A DNA stretch of 64,000 nt from Patescibacteria group bacterium. GTDB taxonomy: Bacteria > Patescibacteriota > Patescibacteriia > 2-12-FULL-60-25. The translations under genes and the position numbers were made by a program. Below the pieces are notes generated by a model. The model made no database searches, was not told where the DNA came from, and saw only the letters and a program-made list of their open reading frames with translations. The DNA is taken from assembly GCA_028715505.1 (NCBI GenBank), contig JAQURS010000004.1, positions 18,389-82,388 of the forward strand, given 5' to 3'. How positions within the stretch are numbered: the stretch's first letter is position 1; every line of letters starts with the position of its first letter. Shown here piece by piece: positions 14,166 to 27,607 of this stretch.

Positions 14166-17100
14166 ATGCCCAAGCAGGTTTTCAGGCGCCAGCCTCTCAA
14201 AGAGGCGGAACGCCGCTACTTCACGGCCTCCCGTGACGCCATGGCACTGCCGGATCTGATCGAGGTCCAAAAATACAGCTACCGCTGGTTCTTGGAAACC
14301 GGACTCAAGGAGCTGTTCTCAGAGATATCGCCCATCCGGGATTTCATCGGACGCGATTTGGAACTCTGGTTCACCGATTACTTCATCGACGAACCCAAGT
14401 TCGACGAAAAGACCTCTAAGGTGAAGAACATTACCTTTGAGGCTCCTTTGCGCGTCAAAACCAAGCTCATCAATAAGAGGACGCAGGAAACTAAAGAACA
14501 GGAAATTTACCTCGGCGACCTACCCGTGATGACTGACAGGGGAACGTTCGTGATCAACGGCATCGAGCGTGTCATCGTTTCGCAGCTCGTGCGCTCGGCC
14601 GGCGCTTTCTTCATGGCCGAACTCGGACGCGGCCGCCGTTATTACGGAGCCAAGGTCATCCCGAACCGCGGCGCTTGGTTGGAATTCGAAACCGACATGA
14701 ACAGCGTGATCTGGGTGAAGATCGACCGCAAACGCAAAGTGGCCGCCACGTCGTTGTTGCGCGCTTTTGGCATGGCGACCGACGAGGAGATCATGGAAAC
14801 TTTCAAGGAGATCGACATCCATCCGCTTAACAAATATATAGAGGCGACCATCGCCAAGGACCAGGCTAAGAATGAAGACGAAGGCCACATCGAAGTTTAC
14901 AAGCGCATTCGCCCGGGCGACTTGGCCACGGCCGATAACGCCAAATCGTTGATCCACTCGATGTTCTTCAAATTCGAGCGCTACGATCTTGGCCCGGTTG
15001 GCCGCTACAAGTTCAACCAGCGCTTCGGCATGCCTTGGGACGATCAAATGGTGGCCAAGGAAGAGAACCGCATTTTGTCCAAGGAAGACCTGGTGCTCAT
15101 CATGAAGGAAATCATTAGATTGAATAACACCCAGGAAGAAGCCGACGACGTGGACCATCTTGGCAACCGCCGCGTGCGCGCCATTGGCGAACTTCTGCAG
15201 AGCCGCTTCCGCATCGGTTTGGCCCGCATGGAACGCATCGTCAAGGACCGCATGTCGACCCAGGAAATCACCACGCTTTCGCCGGGCAGGTTGGTTAACG
15301 CCAGGCCGGTCATCGGCGCCGTGCGCGAGTTCTTCATGTCGTCCCAGCTCTCGCAATTCATGGATCAGACGAACCCGCTTTCCGAACTTGAACACAAGCG
15401 CCGCTTGTCGGCCACTGGCCCCGGAGGTCTCTCCCGTGAACGTGCCGGCTTCGAAGTCCGCGACGTGCATCGCACGCACTACGGCCGCATCTGCCCGATC
15501 CAATCCCCGGAAGGTCCGAACATCGGTTTGGTCGGCCACATGTCGAGTTACGCCCGCATCAACGAGTACGGTTTTATCGAAACCCCTTACCGCAAAGTTA
15601 GGAACTGGGCCGAGAACGACGGGGCGGACGGCGTCGGTTTGACGCTGCGCGCCGACGTGCGCGATGGCGAAGGCAAGTTGGTCGCCAAGGCGGGGGAGGA
15701 AATCACCAAAGACGCGGCCAAGAAGATGGCCAAGATCTCTATCACTAAATTGCCGGTCACGCCGGTCGTCACGAATGAGATCGTTTACCTGAACGCGTTC
15801 ACCGAAGAGCGTGGCACCACGGCTCCGGCCACCACGCCCATCGGTCGCGACGGCAAATTCCAGGTGGAACGCACCCCGGCCCGCAAAAACGGCGAGCCGA
15901 CCATCGTGGACGTGCATGAGATCGATTACGTGGACGTCTCGTCAAAGCAGATTCTTTCAATTTCAACTTCCTTGATTCCGTTCGTGGAACACGACGACGG
16001 CCAACGCGCGCTCATGGGATCCAACATGCAACGCCAGGCCGTGCCGTGCATCAAGCCCGAAGCCCCGATCGTGGGCACGGGCGTGGAACGCCGCGCCGCG
16101 GTCGACTCCGGCCACGCGCTTTTGGCTCCGGATGACGGAACGATTACCAGCTTGGACGGCAACCATATTGAATTGCAAACCGAAAACGGGGAGATCAGGC
16201 GTTATGACCTGGTTAAGTTCCAACGTTCCAACCATTCCACTTGTTTGAACCAGCGCGTGCGCGTGGACAAGGGGCAGAAGGTTTACGCCGGCGAGGTTTT
16301 GCTCGATGGCACTTCCTGCCAAAACGGCGAGATGGCTTTGGGCCAGAACCTGTTGTGCTCGTATTTGATCTGGGACGGGTATAACTTTGAGGACGCCATC
16401 ATCCTTTCCGAACGCTTGGTCCACCAAGACCGTTTCACTTCGATCCACATCGAGCATTACGCCATGGACGTGCGCGACACCAAGCTCGGTCCCGAAGTCG
16501 TGACCAACGATATCCCGAATGTCTCTGAAGAAAAGTTAAAGAACTTGGATGAGAACGGCATCGTGCGCATCGGCGCCGAGGTTAAATCCGGCGACATTTT
16601 GGTCGGCAAGATCACACCCAAGGGCGAGACTGACCTTTCGGCTGAAGAAAAATTATTGCGCGCCATTTTCGGCGAAAAAGCCCGCGACGTGCGCGACACC
16701 TCGTTGTATTTGCAACACGGCGCCCGCGGCAAAGTCGTCGGCATCACGGTTTTCACCCGCGAGAACGGCGACAAGCTGCAACCGGGCGTTCTGAAACGCA
16801 TCGTGGTGGCCGTGGCCGACCTCAGGAAAGTCCAAGTGGGCGATAAGCTGGCCGGCCGTCACGGCAACAAGGGCGTCATCTCCCGCATCGTGCCTCTGGC
16901 CGACATGCCGTTCCTCGAGGATGGAACTCCGGTGGACGTCATCTTGTCTCCGCTTGGCGTCGTCTCTCGTATGAACCTGGGACAGACTTTGGAAACGCAC
17001 ATGGGCCTGGCGGCCAACGCTTTGGGTTACCGCGTGGCCACGCCGGTCTTTGACGGCGTGCCCGAAGGCACCATCCGGAGCGAGCTCGAAAGGGCCGGCT

Positions 17101-17630
17101 TCCCGGACGACGGCAAGATCAAGTTGTACGACGGCCGCACGGGCGAAGGTTATGAATACAATCCGACGGTCGGCTACAACTACATGCTCAAGCTGAACCA
17201 CATGGTCGAAGATAAGATCCACCAGCGTTCCATCGGCCCGTACTCGCTTATCACGCAGCAGCCTCTGGGCGGCAAGGCGCAATCCGGCGGCCAACGCTTT
17301 GGTGAAATGGAAGTCTGGTCACTCGAAGCTTACGGCGCGGCCCATACCCTGCAGGAAGTCCTGACCATCAAATCTGACGACGTGCCCGGCCGTTCCAAGG
17401 CTTACGAATCCATCATCAAGGGCGATCTCATTTCAAAGGTCAACGTGCCAGAATCATTCAACGTGCTGGTCCGTGAACTCAAGGGCCTGTGTTTAGACGT
17501 GGAATTGCTTAAGGACGGATCCCGCATCGAAGAGAGCAAGCCCGAACACGTGGCTAAGCCCAGCGCCCAGCCCGCTTCGGAAGAAATTTCCTGGGATGCT
17601 CCGCCTTCCGAAGAATTCAGCGCTTCCTAA
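14166..17630 (+). CDS. rpoB: RNA polymerase beta subunit
   Basis: The 1,154-aa product is the beta subunit of RNA polymerase, forming with beta' the catalytic cleft. The N-terminus (LPDLIEVQKYSYRWFLETG) aligns with the normal start of the family, and the conserved core is intact, including SSQLSQFMDQTNPLSELEHKR in the rifampicin-binding region, with Asp516, His526 and Ser531 equivalents unchanged, the GPNIGLV block, and the C-terminal LGGKAQSGGQRFGEMEVWSLE. It is shorter than E. coli RpoB (1,342 aa), lacking lineage-specific insertions. The usual upstream rplJ/rplL genes are absent. No Shine-Dalgarno is close to the ATG; a GGAGGAG lies 26 nt upstream. rpoC follows after 14 nt. Confidence 0.97.
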   Translation: MPKQVFRRQPLKEAERRYFTASRDAMALPDLIEVQKYSYRWFLETGLKELFSEISPIRDFIGRDLELWFTDYFIDEPKFDEKTSKVKNITFEAPLRVKTKLINKRTQETKEQEIYLGDLPVMTDRGTFVINGIERVIVSQLVRSAGAFFMAELGRGRRYYGAKVIPNRGAWLEFETDMNSVIWVKIDRKRKVAATSLLRAFGMATDEEIMETFKEIDIHPLNKYIEATIAKDQAKNEDEGHIEVYKRIRPGDLATADNAKSLIHSMFFKFERYDLGPVGRYKFNQRFGMPWDDQMVAKEENRILSKEDLVLIMKEIIRLNNTQEEADDVDHLGNRRVRAIGELLQSRFRIGLARMERIVKDRMSTQEITTLSPGRLVNARPVIGAVREFFMSSQLSQFMDQTNPLSELEHKRRLSATGPGGLSRERAGFEVRDVHRTHYGRICPIQSPEGPNIGLVGHMSSYARINEYGFIETPYRKVRNWAENDGADGVGLTLRADVRDGEGKLVAKAGEEITKDAAKKMAKISITKLPVTPVVTNEIVYLNAFTEERGTTAPATTPIGRDGKFQVERTPARKNGEPTIVDVHEIDYVDVSSKQILSISTSLIPFVEHDDGQRALMGSNMQRQAVPCIKPEAPIVGTGVERRAAVDSGHALLAPDDGTITSLDGNHIELQTENGEIRRYDLVKFQRSNHSTCLNQRVRVDKGQKVYAGEVLLDGTSCQNGEMALGQNLLCSYLIWDGYNFEDAIILSERLVHQDRFTSIHIEHYAMDVRDTKLGPEVVTNDIPNVSEEKLKNLDENGIVRIGAEVKSGDILVGKITPKGETDLSAEEKLLRAIFGEKARDVRDTSLYLQHGARGKVVGITVFTRENGDKLQPGVLKRIVVAVADLRKVQVGDKLAGRHGNKGVISRIVPLADMPFLEDGTPVDVILSPLGVVSRMNLGQTLETHMGLAANALGYRVATPVFDGVPEGTIRSELERAGFPDDGKIKLYDGRTGEGYEYNPTVGYNYMLKLNHMVEDKIHQRSIGPYSLITQQPLGGKAQSGGQRFGEMEVWSLEAYGAAHTLQEVLTIKSDDVPGRSKAYESIIKGDLISKVNVPESFNVLVRELKGLCLDVELLKDGSRIEESKPEHVAKPSAQPASEEISWDAPPSEEFSAS

Positions 17631-17644
17631 CCTACGACAAGCTT

Positions 17645-21631
<3,987 letters not shown>

Positions 21632-21640
21632 AAATCAACC

Positions 21641-21670
21641 AGTAAAAACGCCCATCCGGGCGTTTTTACT
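21641..21670 (+). terminator. Terminator of rpoBC
   Basis: A 13-bp perfect stem AGTAAAAACGCCC-atcc-GGGCGTTTTTACT ends with a T run and starts 10 nt after the rpoC stop. Confidence 0.9.
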
Positions 21671-21674
21671 ATGC

Positions 21675-21703
21675 TCGACAAACCAGGGGACGGAAGGTAA
21701 GAT
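21675..21703 (+). promoter_or_regulatory. Leaderless promoter of yebC-ruvC
   Basis: TCGACA (21675-21680) and TAAGAT (21698-21703) are 17 nt apart and the ATG of yebC follows after 9 nt. The promoter starts 5 nt after the rpoC terminator. Confidence 0.6.
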
Positions 21704-21712
21704 CAAGCCGAT

Positions 21713-22432
21713 ATGTCAGGCCACAGCAAATGGAGCAAGGTCAAACAATTCAAGGGCGCGATTGATGCCAAGCGTTCGGCTTCCTTCACTAAATTAGCGA
21801 GGGAAATCGAAGTCACCGTCCGCGAGAAAGGCCCGGATCCAGGCATGAACTTCATGTTGCGCGTGGCCATCGACCGGGCGCGCGCCGCCAACATGCCCAA
21901 GGACAGCATTGAGCGGGCGATCAACCGCGGCTCGGGGGCGGATGGTGAAGTGCAAGTCGAAGCCCTGCGTTACGAAGCTTACGCGCCCGGCGGAGCGGCT
22001 TTGATCGTCGAATGCCTGACGGATAACCGCAACCGCACGGCTAACGACGTCAAACATCTTTTGAGCAAAAACGGTGGCAGCCTGGCCGCTCCGGGTTCGG
22101 TTGCCTTTCAGTTTGACCATAAAGGGGTGATTAGGGTCGAGAAGCTGCCTAAGGATCGTCGGGATGAATTGGAACTTGCCCTGATCGACGCCGGCGCTGA
22201 GGATATTAAAGAAGAGGAAGAAGAGACGACCATTATTTGCGCGCCGCAGGATTTGGGCCGGATCAACGAAGCGGCAGCCGGGCTTGGATTGAAAATCGAG
22301 TCGGCTGAATTTGAATGGATTTCCAAAACGCCCGTTGTATTGGACGAAATTAACGGTGAAGCCATCTCTAAATTGATCGAAGAATTGGAAGAACATGATG
22401 ACGTGCAAAGCGTTTTCACGAACGCTTCCTAA
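21713..22432 (+). CDS. yebC: YebC/TACO1-family protein
   Basis: YebC-family proteins were long annotated as transcriptional regulators; recent work links them to translation of difficult, proline-rich stretches, as for mitochondrial TACO1. The 239-aa product has the family start MSGHSKWSKVKQFKGAIDAKR and a complete three-domain layout, with the conserved YEAYAPGGAALIVE near the middle. The length is normal. It forms an operon with ruvC (3-nt gap), the same pairing found in many bacteria, where yebC often sits in the ruvCAB neighbourhood. Confidence 0.95.
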   Translation: MSGHSKWSKVKQFKGAIDAKRSASFTKLAREIEVTVREKGPDPGMNFMLRVAIDRARAANMPKDSIERAINRGSGADGEVQVEALRYEAYAPGGAALIVECLTDNRNRTANDVKHLLSKNGGSLAAPGSVAFQFDHKGVIRVEKLPKDRRDELELALIDAGAEDIKEEEEETTIICAPQDLGRINEAAAGLGLKIESAEFEWISKTPVVLDEINGEAISKLIEELEEHDDVQSVFTNAS

Positions 22433-22435
22433 CCT

Positions 22436-22933
22436 ATGCTGGTTTTAGGCGTTGACCCAGGTTTTGGGCGCACCGGCCTGGGCGTAGTTCGGATTGAGGG
22501 ATCAAAAATGATTCATGTCTGGCACAGTTGCATTGAGACCGACGTCCACGAGGATTTTGCCTGCCGTTTACAGGCCATCCGGTCCGTGTTGGATCAAGTT
22601 GTCAAAGAATATCAGCCGGAGGTGGCCGTGGTTGAAAAACTTTTTTTTCAAACCAACGTCAGTACGGCCATCAACGTGGGCATGGCCAGGGGAGTGGTTT
22701 TGTTAGTCCTCGCGGATGCCAATCTTCCGGTGGTTGAATTGACGCCCAACGAGGTCAAACAATCCGTAGCCGGCTACGGCAGCGCGGATAAGAAGCAAAT
22801 GCAGGCCATGGTCACCCGCCTACTTAACCTGAAAAGCGTACCCAAGCCCGATGACGCGGCCGATGCCTTGGCAATCGCCATGGCCGGCGGGCAGGTGTTT
22901 TTGACCCAAAAAAGGCTGGCTTCCAACCGTTGA
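22436..22933 (+). CDS. ruvC: Holliday-junction resolvase RuvC
   Basis: RuvC is the dimeric nuclease that cuts Holliday junctions with RuvAB. The 165-aa protein is full length and has the RNase H-like acidic set: Asp7 in GVDPGFGRTG, Glu in VVEKLFFQTN, and the DDAADALA pair near the C-terminus. The start codon lies 3 nt after the yebC stop with no room for a ribosome binding site, so translation is probably coupled. ruvA and ruvB are not in the window. Confidence 0.95.
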   Translation: MLVLGVDPGFGRTGLGVVRIEGSKMIHVWHSCIETDVHEDFACRLQAIRSVLDQVVKEYQPEVAVVEKLFFQTNVSTAINVGMARGVVLLVLADANLPVVELTPNEVKQSVAGYGSADKKQMQAMVTRLLNLKSVPKPDDAADALAIAMAGGQVFLTQKRLASNR

Positions 22934-22951
22934 CAGGGGCCGGTTTTTCCC

Positions 22952-22980
22952 TTGTGCCGAGCCTGTTTTTATGGTATTCT
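22952..22980 (+). promoter_or_regulatory. Promoter upstream of the MBL-fold gene
   Basis: TTGTGC (22952-22957) and TATTCT (22975-22980) are 17 nt apart, giving a leader of about 18 nt without a Shine-Dalgarno and supporting the start at 23005. Confidence 0.45.
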
Positions 22981-23004
22981 TTAACGGTCAAAAATACACA
23001 AATT

Positions 23005-23649
23005 ATGCAGATTTATTGGCACGGATATTCGACCATCCGCATCGAAGCGAAACACGGGGATAACGCCTCGGTCATCATGACCGATCCTTTTGAAAACGAG
23101 GCGGCCATCCGTTTTCCGAGGGCCACCCAGCCCGACCTGCTGTTGCTCTCCCACCAGGACAGGAAGAATTTTAATTTGGACGGCGTGGCCGGCTCGCCTT
23201 TCGTCATTTCGGATCCCGGCGAGTACGAAGTCAGAGGAGTGATGGTCAACGGCATCCAAGATCCCAAAGCCGACCAAGGATTAAAGCGGCCGCTCGTCTA
23301 TCGCATCGAAGCCGAAGGGATAAGCGTTGGTTTCCTGGGCCAGCTCAACCGCAAATTGACCGATTACGAACTCGAGCCCCTGGGCAACATCGACATCTTG
23401 ATTCTGCCGGTGGGCGGCGGTCAGGTGATGGATGCCAAGCTCTCCGCCAACCTCATCTCGCTAGTCGAGCCCCGCATCGTTATCCCGATCCATTACCACG
23501 TGGCCGGGATCAAGACCAAGCTCGGGACGGTTGAAAATTTTTGCGACGCCGTGGGAGTCTGTAAACGCCAGGACATGAACAAGCTCAAAGTCACGAAGAA
23601 GGATTTGCCGGCGGACGACCTCATGATCATGGTGATCGAACGCACATAA
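23005..23649 (+). CDS. MBL-fold protein (UlaG/COG2220-like) with degenerate metal site
   Basis: The 214-aa product begins MQIYWHGYSTIRIEAKHG, typical of COG2220 metallo-beta-lactamase-fold hydrolases, and the start is supported by the promoter upstream; an in-frame ATG at 22930 lies inside the end of ruvC and is unlikely. The normal zinc motif HxHxDH is replaced by SHQDRKNF, and the later Gly-Asp/His motifs are weak (GQLNRKL), while IHYHV near the end is kept. Zinc binding and hydrolysis are therefore doubtful. Its substrate is unknown. The next gene starts 10 nt downstream, and gyrA follows that. Confidence 0.7.
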   Translation: MQIYWHGYSTIRIEAKHGDNASVIMTDPFENEAAIRFPRATQPDLLLLSHQDRKNFNLDGVAGSPFVISDPGEYEVRGVMVNGIQDPKADQGLKRPLVYRIEAEGISVGFLGQLNRKLTDYELEPLGNIDILILPVGGGQVMDAKLSANLISLVEPRIVIPIHYHVAGIKTKLGTVENFCDAVGVCKRQDMNKLKVTKKDLPADDLMIMVIERT

Positions 23650-23659
23650 AATATTGACT

Positions 23660-24175
23660 ATGCCCTTTGACCATCGATCATTGCCCAATAAGAAGGCTGC
23701 GCGCCCCAAGGCGCCCAATGAGCCCCGTCCCATGATCATGAGCGACGAAGAAAAACGGCAGCTCATCATGGCCCACGCCGCCAATCGCAAACCGACGGAT
23801 CGCGTCCAGCAGTTTTCGTTGGTGGCAGGCGTCTTCATTTGCGCTTTGGCCATTGGCCTGGGTTGGCTTTACAGCGTGCGCCAAAGCATGGCCAATATCT
23901 TCCCGGCCTCGGGACAAGCTCAGCAGACAAGTTTAAAGAACCAATACGAAGACCAGATCCGGAACGGGGCCCAAGGCATGATCCAGCAGGTTGAAAAAAT
24001 CGAAAATGAACAATTGGGAGGCGGTTTTAACCAGTTGATCCAAGCGAGCATGATCCTGGCCAGCACCACCAACATGCTTAATTCGTCTTCCACCCGGAAT
24101 CTCCTGAACCAGGCGCCGCCCGAGCCTAAAAAAGGAGCCAGCGTCAAACTGCCCGCGGGCGTCACTCAAGATTAA
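23660..24175 (+). CDS. Single-pass membrane protein, unknown
   Basis: The 171-aa protein has a basic cytoplasmic N-terminus (about 1-50), one transmembrane helix at about residues 53-75 (SLVAGVFICALAIGLGWLYSV) and an outside part that is probably helical and Gln/Asn rich. A TTG 6 nt upstream could also open the frame, but the ATG at 23660 is preferred. No family is recognised. It sits between the MBL-fold gene and gyrA with gaps of 10 and 6 nt, so it is co-transcribed with them. Confidence 0.6.
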   Translation: MPFDHRSLPNKKAARPKAPNEPRPMIMSDEEKRQLIMAHAANRKPTDRVQQFSLVAGVFICALAIGLGWLYSVRQSMANIFPASGQAQQTSLKNQYEDQIRNGAQGMIQQVEKIENEQLGGGFNQLIQASMILASTTNMLNSSSTRNLLNQAPPEPKKGASVKLPAGVTQD

Positions 24176-24181
24176 TAACTT

Positions 24182-26683
24182 ATGCCAGAAAAGGAAATTC
24201 AACAGCCAGCCGAAGCCAACATCGGTTCAATCGTGCAGCAGTCGCTCTCCGAAGAGATGCGGACTTGCTATTTGGATTATGCCATGTCGGTCATCGTCCA
24301 GCGCGCCTTGCCAGACGTGCGCGACGGCTTGAAGCCGGTGCACCGCCGCATCCTGTTTTCCATGTGGCAGAGCGGCTTGCGTTCCACGGCCAAATTCAAG
24401 AAATGCGCCACCGTGGTGGGAGACGTGCTCGGCAAATACCATCCGCACGGCGACGCGGCCGTTTATGATTCTTTGGTCCGCATGGCCCAGGATTTTTCGA
24501 TGCGCTATCCGTTGGTGCGCGGCCAAGGCAACTTCGGCTCGATCGATGGCGACGGCGCGGCCGCTTACCGCTACACCGAATCAAAAATGGAAAGCATCGC
24601 CGACGAGATGCTTTTGGATATCGAGAAAGACACGGTTGATTTCCGCCCGAACTTTGACGGTTCGATCAAAGAGCCATCCGTTTTGCCGGCCAAACTGCCT
24701 AACTTGCTTTTGAATGGCACGCTCGGCATTGCCGTGGGCATGGCCACCAACATACCTCCGCATAATTTGAATGAACTTTGCGACGCCATCACGGCCTTGA
24801 TTGAACAGCCGGAAATCGAAATCGACGAACTGGCTAAGATCGTGACCGGCCCGGATTTTCCGACCGGCGGCGTGATCTACGACAAGAACGCCATCCGCCA
24901 GGCCTACGCCACTGGCAAGGGCGGCATAGTGATGCGCGCCAAAACGGATATCCAGGAAGAGAAAGCCGGTTCGTACCGGATCTTGGTGACGGAAATCCCT
25001 TACGGCATCAACAAATCGACGTTGTTGGAAAAGATCGCCTCGCTCGTGCAGGAAAAGAAGATCGAGGGCATCCGCGACTTGCGCGACGAATCCAACAAGG
25101 ACGGCATCCGCATCGTGATCGAGCTCAAGAAAGACGCCTATCCCAAAAAAGTCCTGAACCAGCTCTTCAAGATGACGCAGTTGCAAGAGACTTTCCACGT
25201 CAACATGCTGGCTTTGGTGGACGGCATCCAGCCGCGCGTCCTCACGCTTAAGGATTTGCTGGGCGAATACGTCAAACACCGCCAAGTCGTGGTGCGCCGC
25301 CGCACGGAATACGATTTGGCCAAAGCCAAGGACCGCGCCCATATTTTGGAAGGCTTGCGCATCGCCTTGCTTAAGATCAACGAAGTCATCGAGACCATCA
25401 AGAAATCCAAAGACAAGGATGAGGCCAAGGTCAACCTCATGAAAAAGTTCAAGCTCTCCGATCCGCAGACCATGGCCATTTTGGAAATGCGCCTGCAGCA
25501 ATTGGCCAACCTGGAGAGGTTGAAAGTCGAGCAGGAATACAAGGAAAAGATGGATCTCATTAAGGAATTGGAATCCATTTTGAAGTCGGTCAAGAAAATG
25601 CTGGACATCATCAAGACGGAAACTTTGGAGCTCAAGGAAAAATTTGGCGACGAGCGCCGCACGGTAGTCATCCCGCATCCTGTCGGGGAGTTTTCCATGA
25701 CTGACCTTGTGCCTGATGAATCAACGATAGTCATGATCACGAAGGATGGCTACATTAAACGCTTGCCGCCGGATACCTTTAGGACGCAGGGCAGGGGAGG
25801 TAAGGGCGTGGCCGGTCTTTCCACCAAGGAAGAAGACGAAGTCGAGCAGCTTTTCTCGACAAACACGCACGCTGACATTCTTTTCTTTACGAGTCGCGGC
25901 CGCGTTTTCCAACTTAAAGCTTACGAGATTCCGCAAGGCAGCCGTACCTCCAAGGGCCAGGCCATCGTCAACTTCCTGCAGCTGGCTCCGGGCGAAAGGG
26001 CGACCGTTTCGCTCCCGCTTTCGGATGTCGAAGGTAGTAAGTTTTTTGCCATGGTCACGAGCCGGGGCACGGTCAAAAAGACTTCGCTCGAAGATTTCGC
26101 GCATGTCCGCCGCAGCGGCTTGATTGCCATCACCCTGCACGAAGGCGACGATTTACTTTGGGTCAAACCGACGAACGGCAAGGATGAGATTTCGTTAGTA
26201 ACTAAGAACGGCCAATCAATCCGCTTCTCAGAGGAAGATGTCCGCGCCATGGGCCGTTCGGCAGCCGGTGTCCGGGGTATCAAGCTTAAGAGCGGTGACG
26301 AGGTCGTGGGTATGGACGTGATCGATCCCAAACTGGCGGCTAAAGGGCTGTATACCCTGTTTACGGTGACGGAAAACGGTTTAGGCAAGCAGACGGACAT
26401 GCAGGAATACAAGACTCAGGGCCGCGGCGGTTCAGGTATCCGTACCATGAAAGTCACTGCCAAAACCGGTCCGGTTATCGGGGCTTTCGTGGCCAGCAAG
26501 GATGACGACCGTGACCTTATGTTGATCAGCAAGAAAGGCGTGGTCATCCGCGTAGCTTATAAGGGAGTGCCGACTTTGGGCCGCGACACGCAAGGCGTGC
26601 GCATCATGCGGTTCAAGGAAGAAGGGGACATGCTTTCGAGCGCAGCCCTGGTGAACACGGACGGGGAGAGTAAAGGAGAATAA
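24182..26683 (+). CDS. gyrA: DNA gyrase subunit A
   Basis: GyrA is the DNA breakage-reunion subunit of gyrase, which introduces negative supercoils. The 833-aa protein has the catalytic Tyr131 in YRYTE (E. coli Tyr122), and the C-terminal beta-pinwheel carries the GyrA box QGRGGKG at about residue 537, which separates gyrase from ParC. In the quinolone-resistance region the residue equivalent to Ser83 is Ala92 (GDAAVYD) and Asp87 is kept as Asp96. gyrB is not in the window. A strong terminator follows. Confidence 0.96.
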   Translation: MPEKEIQQPAEANIGSIVQQSLSEEMRTCYLDYAMSVIVQRALPDVRDGLKPVHRRILFSMWQSGLRSTAKFKKCATVVGDVLGKYHPHGDAAVYDSLVRMAQDFSMRYPLVRGQGNFGSIDGDGAAAYRYTESKMESIADEMLLDIEKDTVDFRPNFDGSIKEPSVLPAKLPNLLLNGTLGIAVGMATNIPPHNLNELCDAITALIEQPEIEIDELAKIVTGPDFPTGGVIYDKNAIRQAYATGKGGIVMRAKTDIQEEKAGSYRILVTEIPYGINKSTLLEKIASLVQEKKIEGIRDLRDESNKDGIRIVIELKKDAYPKKVLNQLFKMTQLQETFHVNMLALVDGIQPRVLTLKDLLGEYVKHRQVVVRRRTEYDLAKAKDRAHILEGLRIALLKINEVIETIKKSKDKDEAKVNLMKKFKLSDPQTMAILEMRLQQLANLERLKVEQEYKEKMDLIKELESILKSVKKMLDIIKTETLELKEKFGDERRTVVIPHPVGEFSMTDLVPDESTIVMITKDGYIKRLPPDTFRTQGRGGKGVAGLSTKEEDEVEQLFSTNTHADILFFTSRGRVFQLKAYEIPQGSRTSKGQAIVNFLQLAPGERATVSLPLSDVEGSKFFAMVTSRGTVKKTSLEDFAHVRRSGLIAITLHEGDDLLWVKPTNGKDEISLVTKNGQSIRFSEEDVRAMGRSAAGVRGIKLKSGDEVVGMDVIDPKLAAKGLYTLFTVTENGLGKQTDMQEYKTQGRGGSGIRTMKVTAKTGPVIGAFVASKDDDRDLMLISKKGVVIRVAYKGVPTLGRDTQGVRIMRFKEEGDMLSSAALVNTDGESKGE

Positions 26684-26684
26684 A

Positions 26685-26710
26685 AAAAGACGCCCTTCGG
26701 GGCGTCTTTT
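26685..26710 (+). terminator. Terminator of gyrA
   Basis: The stem GACGCCC-TTCG-GGGCGTC with a UUCG loop is followed by TTTT, 5 nt after the stop codon. Confidence 0.9.
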
Positions 26711-26725
26711 GCTAACTCTTGGTGT

Positions 26726-26753
26726 TTGACAATCCATCCGTTTCTTGTAAGCT
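26726..26753 (+). promoter_or_regulatory. Promoter of the 264-aa membrane protein gene
   Basis: TTGACA (26726-26731) and TAAGCT (26748-26753) are 16 nt apart. The transcript would start near 26760, leaving just enough leader for the AAGGAGAG site before the TTG at 26783. Confidence 0.55.
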
Positions 26754-26782
26754 AGGCTCAGTTCTATCAAAAGGAGAGGGCG

Positions 26783-27577
26783 TTGAAAACCTTTAAAGCA
26801 TTTAGCCGGTGGTTGAGGAAATGTTATGGCAATCAGCCGACGAAGGTTCAAGTCGGTCCGCCATACCGTTCAGCCCAACAAGAGGTTCCAGATTCAACCA
26901 ACTTCGTAATACTCATCGGGAGGATGGCCATGGAAGGTGCAGATAAAGCAGCAGGGTTTCTCTTCAAACATTGGAAGTTGGTTACAATTCTGGTGCTTCT
27001 GATTGGTGCTACCCTGGCTTGGAGGCGTTGGTCCGCTGGCCTGATCGCCAAAGTTGACCTTTGGAATTTTGCAGCAAAGGAAGATCTGGCCGCTACGAAA
27101 AGTATTGCCGAAGCTAGGGAACGCGCTCAAGCTGAGCAGGCTAAAGCAGAAGTATCGGCTCGAGCTGAGGATGCCAGACGCTTCGAAAAAGAAATGCGCG
27201 AACGTAAACCCAATGGATTCCTTGTCAGTGAGCGTTACTGGGTTTGTATCCGCAAAGTGGTTAACTGCGTGCCTAATCCCGGCTTCGTCGATCCGCGCCA
27301 GGCATTAAAATGCGAACCAGGCTATTCTGCTTCAGGTTCGGGGTTTGGTCCGCCTCGTTGCTCCGGTAGCGACATGACCCAAGCTATATTCGTGCTGCAA
27401 ATGAGGTATGGCCCGGAGAAGCTCGAGGTTTCCCTGCAGGACTATTCGAAGTACGAAGTTGGATCCCAGGTCTTTCTGATGTGTAATGACAAAGGTTGCG
27501 ACCAGAAAATAATCGATCCACCGCTCGGACCTCCTGCTTCAGCTTCTGTTGCGGCCAGCTCTCAGCCAGCTCTGTAA
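26783..27577 (+). CDS. Membrane-anchored protein with coiled segment, unknown
   Basis: The frame opens at a TTG with AAGGAGAGGG 6-7 nt upstream, giving 264 aa; an ATG at 26930 with GGGAGG in front is the alternative and would give 215 aa starting MEGADKAAGFLF. Either way there is one transmembrane helix (LVTILVLLIGATLAW), a charged alanine-rich helix likely to form a coiled coil (residues about 100-140 of the long form) and a C-terminal domain with six cysteines (WVCIRKVVNCVP, LKCEPGYS, MCNDKGCD). No family is recognised. The strong ribosome binding sites set it apart from the core genes around it. Confidence 0.55.
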   Translation: MKTFKAFSRWLRKCYGNQPTKVQVGPPYRSAQQEVPDSTNFVILIGRMAMEGADKAAGFLFKHWKLVTILVLLIGATLAWRRWSAGLIAKVDLWNFAAKEDLAATKSIAEARERAQAEQAKAEVSARAEDARRFEKEMRERKPNGFLVSERYWVCIRKVVNCVPNPGFVDPRQALKCEPGYSASGSGFGPPRCSGSDMTQAIFVLQMRYGPEKLEVSLQDYSKYEVGSQVFLMCNDKGCDQKIIDPPLGPPASASVAASSQPAL

Positions 27578-27581
27578 TCTT

Positions 27582-27607
27582 CGTCCTCTCAAGGGCGTTT
27601 TTTTATT
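27582..27607 (+). terminator. Terminator of the 264-aa gene
   Basis: The stem CGTCC-tctcaa-GGGCG (one wobble) is followed by seven T residues. It lies between this gene and the convergent clpP. Confidence 0.6.

Noticed and set aside
14520..15917. 465-codon minus-strand frame in rpoB
   Set aside because: It is antisense to a highly conserved part of rpoB and its translation is His/Arg/Val-rich shadow text.
24581..25678. 365-codon minus-strand frame in gyrA
   Set aside because: It lies wholly antisense to the gyrA breakage-reunion domain and has no start signals.
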